From Enterobacteriaceae bacterium 89 (GTDB lineage: Bacteria > Pseudomonadota > Gammaproteobacteria > Enterobacterales > Enterobacteriaceae), in assembly GCA_014156375.1 (NCBI GenBank), contig RQJH01000003.1, positions 1,907,799 through 1,971,798 on the forward strand: DNA of 64,000 nt, written 5' to 3'. Each line of letters starts with the position of its first letter. The first letter of the stretch is position 1. Position numbers and translations under genes: made by a program. The notes beneath the pieces are model-generated. The model saw nothing but the letters and a program-made list of their open reading frames with translations. It did no database searches and was not told where the DNA came from. Below, in pieces: positions 40,772 through 52,338 of this stretch.

Positions 40772-41100
40772 TAGGGACCATGACGTTGTGTTATTGACTG
40801 GATTTATACAAGCACAGCTTTTATTCGCCAGCAAGGGCTTTATCGCGACTGGCGATAAAATGCGCCACCGATCACACTTCACTGCAAAAGCACAGAAATC
40901 CAGCGAATACGCATTCCGCAAGCTTACGTGCTGGCAACAATAGTTGCCGAGAATCGTTTACAAATCCTGCCTCGCTGCGCTTAAACAATCCCTGCTCAAT
41001 GGTTGTTCTGTCATTTTACTGTGATAGATTCCTCCCGCGTTTCCGGGATGTGCCAGTCACATATTCTTTCTTTTTAACTCTTCATAATAAAATCATCGCA
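40772..41100. promoter_or_regulatory. ivbL/emrD divergent intergenic region
   Basis: 329 bp. It holds a CRP-like site (40858-40879) and AT-rich promoter sequence for ivbL. In E. coli the toxin-RNA pair tisB-istR lies here. I find no hydrophobic ~29-codon ORF like TisB and no LexA-type CTG-N10-CAG box, so this pair appears absent. Confidence 0.5.
40858..40879 (-). promoter_or_regulatory. Candidate CRP site for ilvBN
   Basis: AAATGCGCCACCGATCACACTT keeps AAATG.G and GATCACA of the 22-bp CRP consensus. ilvB transcription is CRP-stimulated in E. coli. It lies about 90-105 bp before the ivbL start. Confidence 0.5.
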
Positions 41101-42285
41101 ATGAAAAGGCATAAGAACGTCAGTCTGCTGTTGATGCTCGTCCTGCTGGTTGCCGTCGGACAGATGGCACAAACCATTTATATTCCGGCTATTGCCAATA
41201 TGGCGCAGTCACTGAACGTCCGTGAAGGCGCCGTGCAAAGCGTAATGGCTGCTTATCTGCTGACCTACGGCGTTTCGCAGCTGTTCTATGGCCCGCTGTC
41301 GGACCGGGTCGGCCGCCGTCCGGTGATCCTCGTCGGCATGTCCATCTTTATGGTCGCCACGCTTATCGCCATCACCACCCACAGCCTGACTATGCTGATT
41401 GTCGCCAGCGCCTTGCAGGGCATGGGAACCGGCGTCGGCGGCGTGATGGCGCGAACTCTGCCGCGCGATTTGTACGAAGGCACGCAGCTGCGTCATGCCA
41501 ACAGCCTGCTGAATATGGGGATTCTGGTGAGTCCGCTGCTGGCTCCGCTGATTGGCGGTGTGCTCGACACGCTGTGGGGCTGGCGCGCGTGCTACGGCTT
41601 CCTGTTGGTGCTGTGCGTTATCGTCACCTTCAGCATGGCGCGCTGGATGCCGGAAACGCGTCCGCAAAATGCGCCGCCAACCCGCCTGATGACCAGCTAC
41701 AAAACGCTGTTCGGCAATGGCGCGTTTAACTGCTATCTGCTGATGCTGATTGGCGGCCTGGCCGGGATTGCGGTGTTCGAAGCCAGCTCAGGCGTGCTGT
41801 TAGGCGCAGGTCTGGGCCTGAGCAGCATGGTGGTCAGTATTCTGTTTATTCTGCCTATTCCGGCGGCGTTTTTCGGCGCGTGGTTTGCCGGGCGTCAGAA
41901 CAAACGCTTCTCGAGCCTGATGTGGCAATCGGTGATTAGCTGCCTGCTGGCTGGGCTGATGATGTGGATCCCAGGCCTGCTGGGCGTGATGAACGTCTGG
42001 ACGCTGCTGGTGCCCGCTGCCGTGTTCTTCTTCGGCGCAGGGATGCTGTTCCCGCTCGCCACCAGCGGCGCGATGGAGCCGTTCCCGTTCCTCGCCGGAA
42101 CGGCTGGCGCACTGGTTGGCGGTTTACAGAATATCGGCTCCGGCGTGCTGGCGTGGCTGTCTGCCATGATGCCTCAGCACGGGCAGAGCAGCCTTGGCCT
42201 GCTGATGACGCTGATGGGCCTGCTTATTCTGCTGTGCTGGCTGCCGCTGGCCTCACGCTTTAACCAGCATCAGCAAACGATCTGA
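41101..42285 (+). CDS. emrD: Multidrug efflux MFS EmrD
   Basis: Twelve-helix proton-coupled exporter, 394 residues, the same as E. coli EmrD. It opens MKRHKNVSLLLMLVLLVAVGQ at ATG 41101; a longer frame from 40999 extends into the leader region. Motif A is GPLSDRVGRRPVIL; further matches are ARTLPRDLYEGTQLRHANSL and LGAGLGLSSMVVSIL. It exports hydrophobic uncouplers. Its last 26 bp overlap the 3' end of yidF on the opposite strand. Confidence 0.95.
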   Translation: MKRHKNVSLLLMLVLLVAVGQMAQTIYIPAIANMAQSLNVREGAVQSVMAAYLLTYGVSQLFYGPLSDRVGRRPVILVGMSIFMVATLIAITTHSLTMLIVASALQGMGTGVGGVMARTLPRDLYEGTQLRHANSLLNMGILVSPLLAPLIGGVLDTLWGWRACYGFLLVLCVIVTFSMARWMPETRPQNAPPTRLMTSYKTLFGNGAFNCYLLMLIGGLAGIAVFEASSGVLLGAGLGLSSMVVSILFILPIPAAFFGAWFAGRQNKRFSSLMWQSVISCLLAGLMMWIPGLLGVMNVWTLLVPAAVFFFGAGMLFPLATSGAMEPFPFLAGTAGALVGGLQNIGSGVLAWLSAMMPQHGQSSLGLLMTLMGLLILLCWLPLASRFNQHQQTI

Positions 42286-43405
42286 CACTCTGCTGGCGCA
42301 GCATCACCATCAGCTCCATCGGTGAGCGGCGCTGGCGAATCAGATCGCGCATCACTTTCATGTGCGGGGCGGTATAGGTGAAAAACTGCTGATACCCCTC
42401 GCACAGGGCGCTTTTTCCGCTGGCATCGCGATGTTTCGGGCAGTCACCGTTGCACAATTTCAGCGCTGAACAGGCCTTACACTCTTCCGGCAATGACCGC
42501 TTCTTATGCTGCCCAAAGGCGACCACTTCGGCGCTGGCGTTAATCTCGCTGAGCGTAGCGTGGTGAATATTGCCCAGCCGGAACGACGGGTAAACGAAGT
42601 GATCGCACTGGTAGACATCTCCATTGCTTTCCAGCGCGAACGCATGCCCGCAGGTTTCGCTTAGCGAACACATCTGCGAGGAAAAGCCGTTCCACACGCC
42701 AAGCGCAGAATCAAACAGCTGCACAAAAATCCGGCCCACATCTTCACGCACCCAGACGTCAAACACCTCACATAAGAAGGCTCCCCACTGTTCAGCAGGC
42801 ACCGAGTATTCGTCCGGCTGATGATGATCGTTCATCTCCAGCAGAGGGATAAACTGCAGGAAAGGCGTGCCGAGCCCGCGCAGATAGCGGTACAGCTGCC
42901 GGGGATGCTGGCTGTTCAGGCGATTCACCACCACCAGCAGATTAAACTCTACCTGATGGGCTTTCAGGCACTCAATGGCCTGCAACACTTTGTGGTGTGT
43001 CGGCTTGCCGCTACGGCTGACACGGAAGGTATCGTGCAGCTCCGGCGGCCCGTCGATTGAGATGCCCACCAGCCAGCCGTGTTCTTTGAAGAACTGGCAC
43101 CATTCATCGTTCAGCAAGATGCCATTGGTCTGGAAAGCGTTGTAGATGCGTTTTTCTCCAGCGTAACGCTGTTGCAATGCGGCTACCCGACGGAAGAAAT
43201 CCAGCCCGCACAGCGTGGGTTCGCCGCCCTGCCAGGCGAACTGCACATCATCACCCGGTTGAGCTTCGATATGCTGACGAATAAACACCTCAAGGGTGTC
43301 GTCATTCATCACCGATTGTTGAGTTTTATCGAGATAGAAGCAGTAGCGGCAGTTGAGGTTACAGCGCGAGCTGGCCGGTTTGGCCATGACGTGACATCCT
43401 GTCAT
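42260..43405 (-). CDS. yidF: Anaerobic sulfatase-maturating radical SAM enzyme YidF
   Basis: Converts an active-site Cys of a sulfatase into formylglycine using S-adenosylmethionine. 381 residues, a full-length anSME; E. coli K-12 YidF is only about 165 residues. The radical SAM cluster is C15-x3-C19-x2-C22 (RCNLNCRYCFYLD) and the C-terminal SPASM region supplies many more cysteines (CSLSETCGHA, CKACSALKLCNGDCPKH). The likely client is YidJ nearby. AAGGGA precedes ATG 43405. It appears to be the last gene of yidHGF. Confidence 0.92.
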   Translation of the reverse strand: MTGCHVMAKPASSRCNLNCRYCFYLDKTQQSVMNDDTLEVFIRQHIEAQPGDDVQFAWQGGEPTLCGLDFFRRVAALQQRYAGEKRIYNAFQTNGILLNDEWCQFFKEHGWLVGISIDGPPELHDTFRVSRSGKPTHHKVLQAIECLKAHQVEFNLLVVVNRLNSQHPRQLYRYLRGLGTPFLQFIPLLEMNDHHQPDEYSVPAEQWGAFLCEVFDVWVREDVGRIFVQLFDSALGVWNGFSSQMCSLSETCGHAFALESNGDVYQCDHFVYPSFRLGNIHHATLSEINASAEVVAFGQHKKRSLPEECKACSALKLCNGDCPKHRDASGKSALCEGYQQFFTYTAPHMKVMRDLIRQRRSPMELMVMLRQQSVRSFADAG

Positions 43406-43414
43406 TTCAGTCCC

Positions 43415-43765
43415 TTATAGTCTGCTAATGAGGTTTTGTAAGTGGGTTATAGCAAACAATAAAGCCAGCGACAGGACCGCGAGGGCGATCAAAAATTTGT
43501 CACGCACCGCGCGACTTTGAGAAAAATCTTGTCTGGAGACATCCATTAGTTTGCGGCTGCGGGTGTAGGTCCACAGGATAAACCCCACCACCATCAGCAC
43601 CGCGACTGAAAGCCAGAACGGTGTCCCGGCCCGGTGCCAGTTGTGTTTAATGGCCAGCGCCATCAGCGCGCCATAGCCGAGCAGCGTGCGAAACCAGGCC
43701 AGCGAGGTGCGTTCAGGCTGCAATCCCGGGTCGTTTTCACGGCGGGCTTTGCGATTTTCAACCAT
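43415..43765 (-). CDS. yidG: DUF202 inner-membrane protein YidG
   Basis: 116 residues; E. coli YidG has 120. Starts in a charged segment (ENRKARRENDPGLQPERTSLAWFRT), then three hydrophobic helices. The RTSLAWFRTLLGYG motif is the DUF202 signature. It overlaps yidH by 8 bp and is followed closely by yidF, so the three are one operon. Function unknown. Confidence 0.9.
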   Translation of the reverse strand: MVENRKARRENDPGLQPERTSLAWFRTLLGYGALMALAIKHNWHRAGTPFWLSVAVLMVVGFILWTYTRSRKLMDVSRQDFSQSRAVRDKFLIALAVLSLALLFAITHLQNLISRL

Positions 43766-44102
43766 AGAACACCAGCGCGATCACCACTACCGCGACGGCC
43801 ACCAGCGCAACGCTGATGATCAGCAGACCGCGCGTGTAGGGTAAATCCTCTTTCAGGCGCATCGCCTTTTCATTGTTCAGCCAGCGCAGATAGCCGTAAA
43901 TCGCCAGCGCTCCGGCGAAAAGGCACAGCAGCAGCGCGAGCAGTTCACGGATAAACGGCGTGGCGAAATCCGGCGCCAGCTGATCCAGCCCGACTCCTGC
44001 GGCCAGAAAGCCCAGCGCGGTGCGGATCCACGCCAGAAAAGTACGTTCGTTTGCCAGCGAGAAGCGGTAGTCCGGCGCTTCGCCGAGGCGGGATATTTTC
44101 AT
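43758..44102 (-). CDS. yidH: DUF202 inner-membrane protein YidH
   Basis: 114 residues, starting MKISRLGEAPDYRFSLANER and matching E. coli YidH (115). The DUF202 signature NERTFLAWIRTALGFLA precedes three hydrophobic helices. Paralogous to YidG, and their genes overlap. The E. coli neighbour yidI is missing; a repeat block lies upstream instead. Confidence 0.92.
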   Translation of the reverse strand: MKISRLGEAPDYRFSLANERTFLAWIRTALGFLAAGVGLDQLAPDFATPFIRELLALLLCLFAGALAIYGYLRWLNNEKAMRLKEDLPYTRGLLIISVALVAVAVVVIALVFYG

Positions 44103-44138
44103 TTCAGGTCCTTGTTGTTAGTTTTATAGCGGAAGTTT

Positions 44139-44279
44139 CCCCTCTCCCCGGCCCTCTCCCAAAGGGAGAGGGAGAAATTCAAACCACTCCATACAGTTCC
44201 CTCTGCCAAAGGGAGAGGGAGAAATCCAGACCGCACCGTACAGTTCCCTCTCCCTGGGGAGAGGGTTAGGGAGAGGGGG
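44139..44279. repeat. CCCTCTCCC palindromic repeat cluster (type A), copy 4
   Basis: Three units: CCCCTCTCCCCGGCCCTCTCCCAAAGGGAGAGGG, then TGCCAAAGGGAGAGGG and CCCTCTCCCTGGGGAGAGGGTTAGGGAGAGGGG. Fills the yidH-yidJ gap where E. coli has yidI. Confidence 0.85.
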
Positions 44280-44286
44280 CCGGTCA

Positions 44287-45774
44287 TCAAAACTTCTGCG
44301 TTTTATCTTCCACTTTAACACCCTGAGTCGGCAGGCCGGTATCGTAATCCCGTACTACGGGTGAGTAACCGTCCTCCGGGCGAGGGCGAAACGCTCCCAT
44401 CCAGCGCGGTTGTGCCTGCACACGCCACGGACGCAGACTCCACTGATAGGTCCGGAACGGATCGCGGATTTTATCCATGTAATCGAGTAGTTTGTCGTGC
44501 ATTTCGTCGCGAACTTTTGCGTAATCCGCATTTTCAATCAGATTGTGCAGTTCGTCCGGGTCGCTATGCCGGTCGTACAGCTCATCGCTGGTAAACAGGT
44601 TTAGCACCAACTTCCAGCGGTCTTCCACCCAGCAGCGCACCGGGATAAAACCGCCAAAACTGTCGTGCTCAATCTCGTAGCGGTTGAACTCCACCATCAC
44701 GCCCCGCTCCGGGTTTGCCTGAAGGATATTCTCGCCGGGCAAGATGTCGGGCTTGTGAATGCCTGCCAGCGCCATCATCGTTGGCAGCAGGTCGATATGG
44801 CTGACCGGCGTATCCACCTGTTTTGGCGTGCCCTGTGGCGGACGCATAATCAGCGGAATGCGGGTGATATCGTCATACATCGCCGCTCCTTTGCTGATCA
44901 GACTGTGCGCGCCCATCATCTCGCCGTGATCGGAGGTGTAAATCACCCAGGTATTTTCCCGCTGTTCCGGCGTTAGCGCGTCGATCACCCGGCCAATCTG
45001 GTCGTCGACAAAATCGTTGCAGGCAAAGTACATCGGGTGATGGTAGCGCGCATCTTCGCCCACCGGGGACGGCATCGCCTGCGCCCACAGCCGGTGATGC
45101 TCCGGCTTGCCTTCAAGGCTGTCGCGCCCTTTGGCCCCCAGCTCGTAGTAAAAGTCCTGATATTTCTCGAGATACTCCACCGGACAGGTAAACGGGTGGT
45201 GCGGCTCATCGTAGGAAATCACCATCAGAAATGGCTCATCGTGAGGCTGACCGAGGAAGTCTACGGCCCGGTTGCTGATGCGGTGCGCCCAGGTAAAGGT
45301 CTCGTCAATCTGATGCTCCTGCAAATCCTCAACGCTGTTCAGCCCATTGCGCCACAGGCTGATTTGCTCATCCGTCAGTTCCGCCAGATAGTTCGCGCCG
45401 TCAAACCAGTACTCCGCATCCCACTCTGGTGGACAAACGCCGGTGCCAAAATAGTCGTGCCCGTCGAGATGCCACTTGCCGATGTAACAGGTGTGATAGC
45501 CCGCATCCTGGAAATAACGCCCCATGGTCGAGATGTTTTTTCCCGGCGCGACGTTGTTGGTCCACGGCCCGGACTGGTTGGCGTAGATCCCGGTAAACAA
45601 CCCGGCGCGCGCGGGGGTGCAAACCGGCGAGCAGGTGTAGGCCGAATTAAAGCGGATCCCCTCATCGGCCAGTTTATCGATGTGGTTGGTATTCAGCGGC
45701 TGACCGCTGTAGCAGCCCACCATGTTGGTGGCCTGGGTATCGGTCATGATGAACAGGAAATTTGGACGGGTCAT
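44287..45774 (-). CDS. yidJ: Type I sulfatase YidJ
   Basis: Sulfate ester hydrolase of the alkaline phosphatase superfamily, 495 residues (E. coli 497). The formylglycine site is C52-T-P-A-R56 within TCSPVCTPARAG, a Cys-type sulfatase that needs YidF-like maturation. Metal residues lie in FIMTDTQATN (residues 8-17) and in YTSDHGEMMGAH. No signal peptide is seen, so the enzyme is probably cytoplasmic. Its start codon overlaps the end of yidK by 4 bp, implying one transcript with a sugar or sulfated-substrate carrier. Confidence 0.93.
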   Translation of the reverse strand: MTRPNFLFIMTDTQATNMVGCYSGQPLNTNHIDKLADEGIRFNSAYTCSPVCTPARAGLFTGIYANQSGPWTNNVAPGKNISTMGRYFQDAGYHTCYIGKWHLDGHDYFGTGVCPPEWDAEYWFDGANYLAELTDEQISLWRNGLNSVEDLQEHQIDETFTWAHRISNRAVDFLGQPHDEPFLMVISYDEPHHPFTCPVEYLEKYQDFYYELGAKGRDSLEGKPEHHRLWAQAMPSPVGEDARYHHPMYFACNDFVDDQIGRVIDALTPEQRENTWVIYTSDHGEMMGAHSLISKGAAMYDDITRIPLIMRPPQGTPKQVDTPVSHIDLLPTMMALAGIHKPDILPGENILQANPERGVMVEFNRYEIEHDSFGGFIPVRCWVEDRWKLVLNLFTSDELYDRHSDPDELHNLIENADYAKVRDEMHDKLLDYMDKIRDPFRTYQWSLRPWRVQAQPRWMGAFRPRPEDGYSPVVRDYDTGLPTQGVKVEDKTQKF

Positions 45775-47486
45775 GGCTTTTCCTTTAAGTCGGTAGCGAA
45801 AACTGCAGGCTCATCCGTTCGGGCCTGCCTGCGGGAAAAAAGGAGGTACAGCACCACGGCGGCGGTGATGCCGTAGCTCAGAATGGTCAGCCACTGCACG
45901 TTGTAGCCGCCGAACTGCGCCAGCCCGGAGTAAACGCCGATCATCGCAAACAGAATGCCCACCGAGGCGATCTTCGCGTTTTTCCACGGCTTCATGTCGA
46001 CGGCAAAGGCGTCATGGAATTTAAACGGTGTTGCGCGCGGTTTGATAGCGCCAATCACCAGCATCACCACCACGTTGATGCAGAAGGTGCAGGCCAGCAC
46101 GTAGAGGAAATGGATATCGAATTTCACCAGGTAGTTGATGGTGATATAGCTGCAAATGCCGAGGAACATCGCGACCTTCGCGGCCAGCGCCGGAATACGC
46201 GGGAAGAAAAAGCCCATGATGATGATAGTGACCAGCGGCACGTTGTAGATGCCATTCAGCTGTTTCATCCAGCTGTAGAGCCCCTGCGGCGCGTTGGCTA
46301 TCCACGGGGCGACAAGAATGGAGATCACCGCGATAAACAGCCCAAACTTACGCCCGACTCGCACCAGCTGCTCCGGCTGAGCGTTTTCATTGAGGATGCG
46401 GCGATAGATACCCATGCTGAACAGCGTGCTGGCACTGTTAAGAAAACCATTGAAGGTGCTGATCACCGCGCCAAACAGCACCGCGCCGAAGAAGCCCACC
46501 AGCGGAACGGGCAACACTTTGCTGACCAGCGCCGGGTAAGCCATGTCGGCACTCGGTAAATCCTGAAACAGGTGGAAGGCGATGAGGCCCGGCAGCACCA
46601 GAATCAGCGGGTCGAGCATCTTCAGCACCGCCGTCAGCAGCGCGCCTTTCTGCCCTTCCGCCAGGCTTTTTGATGCCAGCGTGCGCTGAACGATGCCCTG
46701 ATTGGTACACCAGTAAAAGGTGTTAACGAGGATAAGCCCGGTAAATGCTGCGCCAATCGGCAGCGGATCGCCACTGCCGCCAATGGAGTTGAGCTTTTCC
46801 GCATGCACGGTGGTGAGACGCTCCAGCCCCTGAAAGAAGCTGCCGCCGCCCATCACCACCAGACCGAACACCGGGACCATCAACCCGCCAATCACCAGCC
46901 CGATGCCGTTTATGGAGTCGGCAATCGCCATCGCGCGCATGCCGCCCACCACGGCGTAGAGAATGCCGGCAAAGCCCAGCAGGATCACCAACAGCCAGAT
47001 AGCCGCGCCCTGCGACAGCCCCAGCGAGTCACCCACGTGGAACAGGCTGTTCAGCGCCAGCGCGCCGGAGTAAAGGACAATCGGCAGGAAGCAGATGCCG
47101 GTGGCAATCAGAAAGCAGAGGTCGATGATGATGCGCGTGGTTTTGTCATAGCGCTCTTCAAGAAAGTCGGGAATGGTGGCGATGCCGCGCTGCAGATAGC
47201 GCGGCAGGAAAATCAGCGCCAGAAAGATCAGCGTGACCGCCGAAGTGACTTCCCAACCCATCACCGACATCCCGCTGCGGTAGGCCTGGCCGGACAGGCC
47301 CACCAGCTGCTCGGTGGAAAGGTTGGTCAGCATCAGCGATGCGGCAATCACCGGCGCTTTTAGCGAGCGCCCGGCCAGAAAATAGCCCTGTTGCGAGGCG
47401 GTATCCTGTTTACGGACTTTCCACCAGGTAATCAGCGCGACCAGTAAGGTAAATGCTATAAAGCTCACAATCTGTAGAGTGTTCAT
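45771..47486 (-). CDS. yidK: SSS-family sodium:solute symporter YidK
   Basis: 571 residues, the same length as E. coli YidK, about 13-14 transmembrane segments, sodium/glucose cotransporter-like. The first helix region reads MNTLQIVSFIAFTLLVALITWWKV; LTNLSTEQLVGLSGQAYRSGM is the family's ion-binding helix. It probably imports a sulfated or sugar substrate for YidJ. It is divergent from yidL, the AraC-type regulator, with 84 bp between. Confidence 0.93.
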   Translation of the reverse strand: MNTLQIVSFIAFTLLVALITWWKVRKQDTASQQGYFLAGRSLKAPVIAASLMLTNLSTEQLVGLSGQAYRSGMSVMGWEVTSAVTLIFLALIFLPRYLQRGIATIPDFLEERYDKTTRIIIDLCFLIATGICFLPIVLYSGALALNSLFHVGDSLGLSQGAAIWLLVILLGFAGILYAVVGGMRAMAIADSINGIGLVIGGLMVPVFGLVVMGGGSFFQGLERLTTVHAEKLNSIGGSGDPLPIGAAFTGLILVNTFYWCTNQGIVQRTLASKSLAEGQKGALLTAVLKMLDPLILVLPGLIAFHLFQDLPSADMAYPALVSKVLPVPLVGFFGAVLFGAVISTFNGFLNSASTLFSMGIYRRILNENAQPEQLVRVGRKFGLFIAVISILVAPWIANAPQGLYSWMKQLNGIYNVPLVTIIIMGFFFPRIPALAAKVAMFLGICSYITINYLVKFDIHFLYVLACTFCINVVVMLVIGAIKPRATPFKFHDAFAVDMKPWKNAKIASVGILFAMIGVYSGLAQFGGYNVQWLTILSYGITAAVVLYLLFSRRQARTDEPAVFATDLKEKP

Positions 47487-47570
47487 CTTGCAGCCCTTTC
47501 ACGGTTTATTATGCCAGGGTTATGATCCCCGTTCGGTATTGCGCTGATAATTGGACGCGGGTGAAATAAA

Positions 47571-48437
47571 ATGAATGGAAAAAGCGGGTTTTCGCATGTA
47601 AAAAACGAAACCACCTACAATATTCCGCTGGTTCTTGACGAAAATGTGATCTCCAGCGGCATTTCATTAATATCGCTTTGGCACACCCTGGCCGATGAAA
47701 GTTATCAGGTGATCTGGCCGCGTGATAAAAAGAAACCGCTGATCCCCAATTCATGGGTTGCTATCTATACCCTGCAGGGCTGCGGGGAGCTGCTGCTGCG
47801 CGACGGCAGCAAAATTACCCTTAACGGTAACTGCATCATTTTTCTTAAGCCCACGGATATTCAGGCTTATCACTGCGTCGGTTTGCTGTGGGAACAATTC
47901 TGGATGGAGTTTATCCCCACCAGCGTAATGGAAATTCCGCTATTACAAATGGGCATAATCTATAACGGAGAAGAATTTAATCGCGAGCTGGCAGAAGTGG
48001 CTTCATTAATTTCTTCTAAAGACCCTCTGAAAAACAAACTGGCGGTCGCTTTTCTGATAAAACTGATTTATCAGTGGATAATCCTTATTTCTGAAAATGG
48101 GAAAAAGGACGCCTGGCTGATTAAGATTGAGAAACTCCTGTCTGTATTACATAGCGATTTACAACACAACTGGAGCGTTCAGGAGATGGCGGTAAAAATG
48201 CAGTGCAGCGAGCAGTATTTACGCCGCCTGTTTTTGCGCTACACCGGTAAGACGCCGAAAGAGTATTACCTGGATGCCAGGTTGGATCTGGCCCATTCGC
48301 TGCTGAGACAAGAAGGGCAAACGGTGGGGAAAGTGGCCGATATGCTGAATTTCTTTGATTCTTTCCACTTCAGCAAAGCCTTCAGGAAGCGCTTTAACTT
48401 TGCGCCCTCAGAGGTTCTGAAGGCGCAAACAAGGTAG
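47571..48437 (+). CDS. yidL: AraC-family transcription regulator YidL
   Basis: 288 residues; N-terminal cupin-like ligand domain (about 20-170), with IYTLQGCGELLLRDGSKITL, and C-terminal AraC double HTH (about 185-285): WSVQEMAVKMQCSEQYLRRLFLRYTGKTPKEYYLDARL followed by the second helix-turn-helix KVADMLNFFDSFHFSKAFRKRF. Divergent from yidKJ, which it likely activates in response to their substrate. E. coli YidL is slightly longer (about 297). Confidence 0.9.
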   Translation: MNGKSGFSHVKNETTYNIPLVLDENVISSGISLISLWHTLADESYQVIWPRDKKKPLIPNSWVAIYTLQGCGELLLRDGSKITLNGNCIIFLKPTDIQAYHCVGLLWEQFWMEFIPTSVMEIPLLQMGIIYNGEEFNRELAEVASLISSKDPLKNKLAVAFLIKLIYQWIILISENGKKDAWLIKIEKLLSVLHSDLQHNWSVQEMAVKMQCSEQYLRRLFLRYTGKTPKEYYLDARLDLAHSLLRQEGQTVGKVADMLNFFDSFHFSKAFRKRFNFAPSEVLKAQTR

Positions 48438-48444
48438 GGTTAAA

Positions 48445-51383
<2,939 letters not shown>

Positions 51384-51528
51384 TTTCACATCCTCACGGA
51401 AGCCTGTAGGGGAGCGGCCTTATTGGGTTTATGTGCTGGCCTGAATCGAGCATAAGAATTTTCTGCGTGAGCCACAGAGCGCGCCGCTGCGATTCGTGAC
51501 CGCGTTCATGGTTTAAATCTTCACCATC

Positions 51529-51602
51529 AGGTCTACTTTTTGAGGGAAACTTAGACATGTTTATCCCCCGATATCCCGCTGATAAGGCAAAAGAGGTCTA
51601 CT
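51529..51602. promoter_or_regulatory. Repeated GGTCTAC sites between aglA and yidP
   Basis: AGGTCTACT occurs at 51529-51537 and again at 51594-51602, the latter one base before the yidP ATG. Between them lies ACTTAGACAT, an inverted partial half-site. GGTCTAnACC-type palindromes are typical of HutC-subfamily GntR proteins, so these may be YidP sites for aglAB and yidP itself. The second half of each palindrome is degenerate. Confidence 0.45.
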
Positions 51603-51603
51603 C

Positions 51604-52338
51604 GTGATCTACAAATCTATTGCGGACAAACTGCGACTTCGGCTCAATTCGTCGGACTACAGCGTCGGCAGCCCGCTTCCGGCGGAAAAAGTGCTGGCTC
51701 AGGAGTTTGGCGTAGCGAGGATGACCATCCGCAAAGCGACGGATTTACTGGTGGCATGGGGCCTGGTAGAGCGCAGGCACGGCAGCGGCACCTACGTGGC
51801 GCGCAAAGATGTGCATCATGAAACCACCAATCTGACGGGTTTTGTCGAAGTGCTACGCCAGCAGGGGAAAACGGTGGTCAGCAAAGTGCTGATTTTTGAA
51901 ATGATGCCCGCGCCACCGGCTATCGCCAGCCAGTTGCGCATTCCGCTGCACACGCAAATCTACTTCTCGCGCCGTATCCGCTACGTTGAGGGAAAGCCGC
52001 TGATGCTGGAAGACAGCTATATGCCGGTGAAGCTGTTTCGTACGCTGTCGGTGGCGCATCTGGAGGGGTCAAAGTTTGAGTACATCGAGAATGAATGCGG
52101 AATAACGATTAGCGGCAACTACGAGAGTCTGGCACCAGTGCTGGCTGATAAACAACTGGCGCTGGCGATGAACGTGGCGGAACAAACCCCGCTGCTGCGA
52201 ATTACTTCGCTGTCCTACAGCGACAGCGGGGAGTTTCTCAATTATTCGGTGATGTTCAGAAATGCCAGGGACTATCAGGTGGACTACCATCTGCGGCGCA
52301 TCCACCCGGATAACCCGTTAGCCCATTCCCCAAAATAG
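51604..52338 (+). CDS. yidP: GntR/HutC-family regulator YidP
   Basis: 244 residues; E. coli YidP has about 238. N-terminal winged helix (about 5-70: [31 protein letters not shown] with [10 protein letters not shown]) and C-terminal UTRA domain (about 85-235). The divergent aglAB operon is the natural target, and the sugar phosphate or glucoside the effector. The 3' end overlaps the convergent yidE by 21 bp. Confidence 0.92.
   Translation: MIYKSIADKLRLRLNSSDYSVGSPLPAEKVLAQEFGVARMTIRKATDLLVAWGLVERRHGSGTYVARKDVHHETTNLTGFVEVLRQQGKTVVSKVLIFEMMPAPPAIASQLRIPLHTQIYFSRRIRYVEGKPLMLEDSYMPVKLFRTLSVAHLEGSKFEYIENECGITISGNYESLAPVLADKQLALAMNVAEQTPLLRITSLSYSDSGEFLNYSVMFRNARDYQVDYHLRRIHPDNPLAHSPK

Noticed and set aside
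40772-41100. tisB toxin and istR RNA genes, by position
   Set aside because: No hydrophobic peptide of that size or LexA box was found in the gap.
44103-44286. yidI remnant between yidH and yidJ
   Set aside because: The gap of 184 bp is filled by repeats and has no coding signal.
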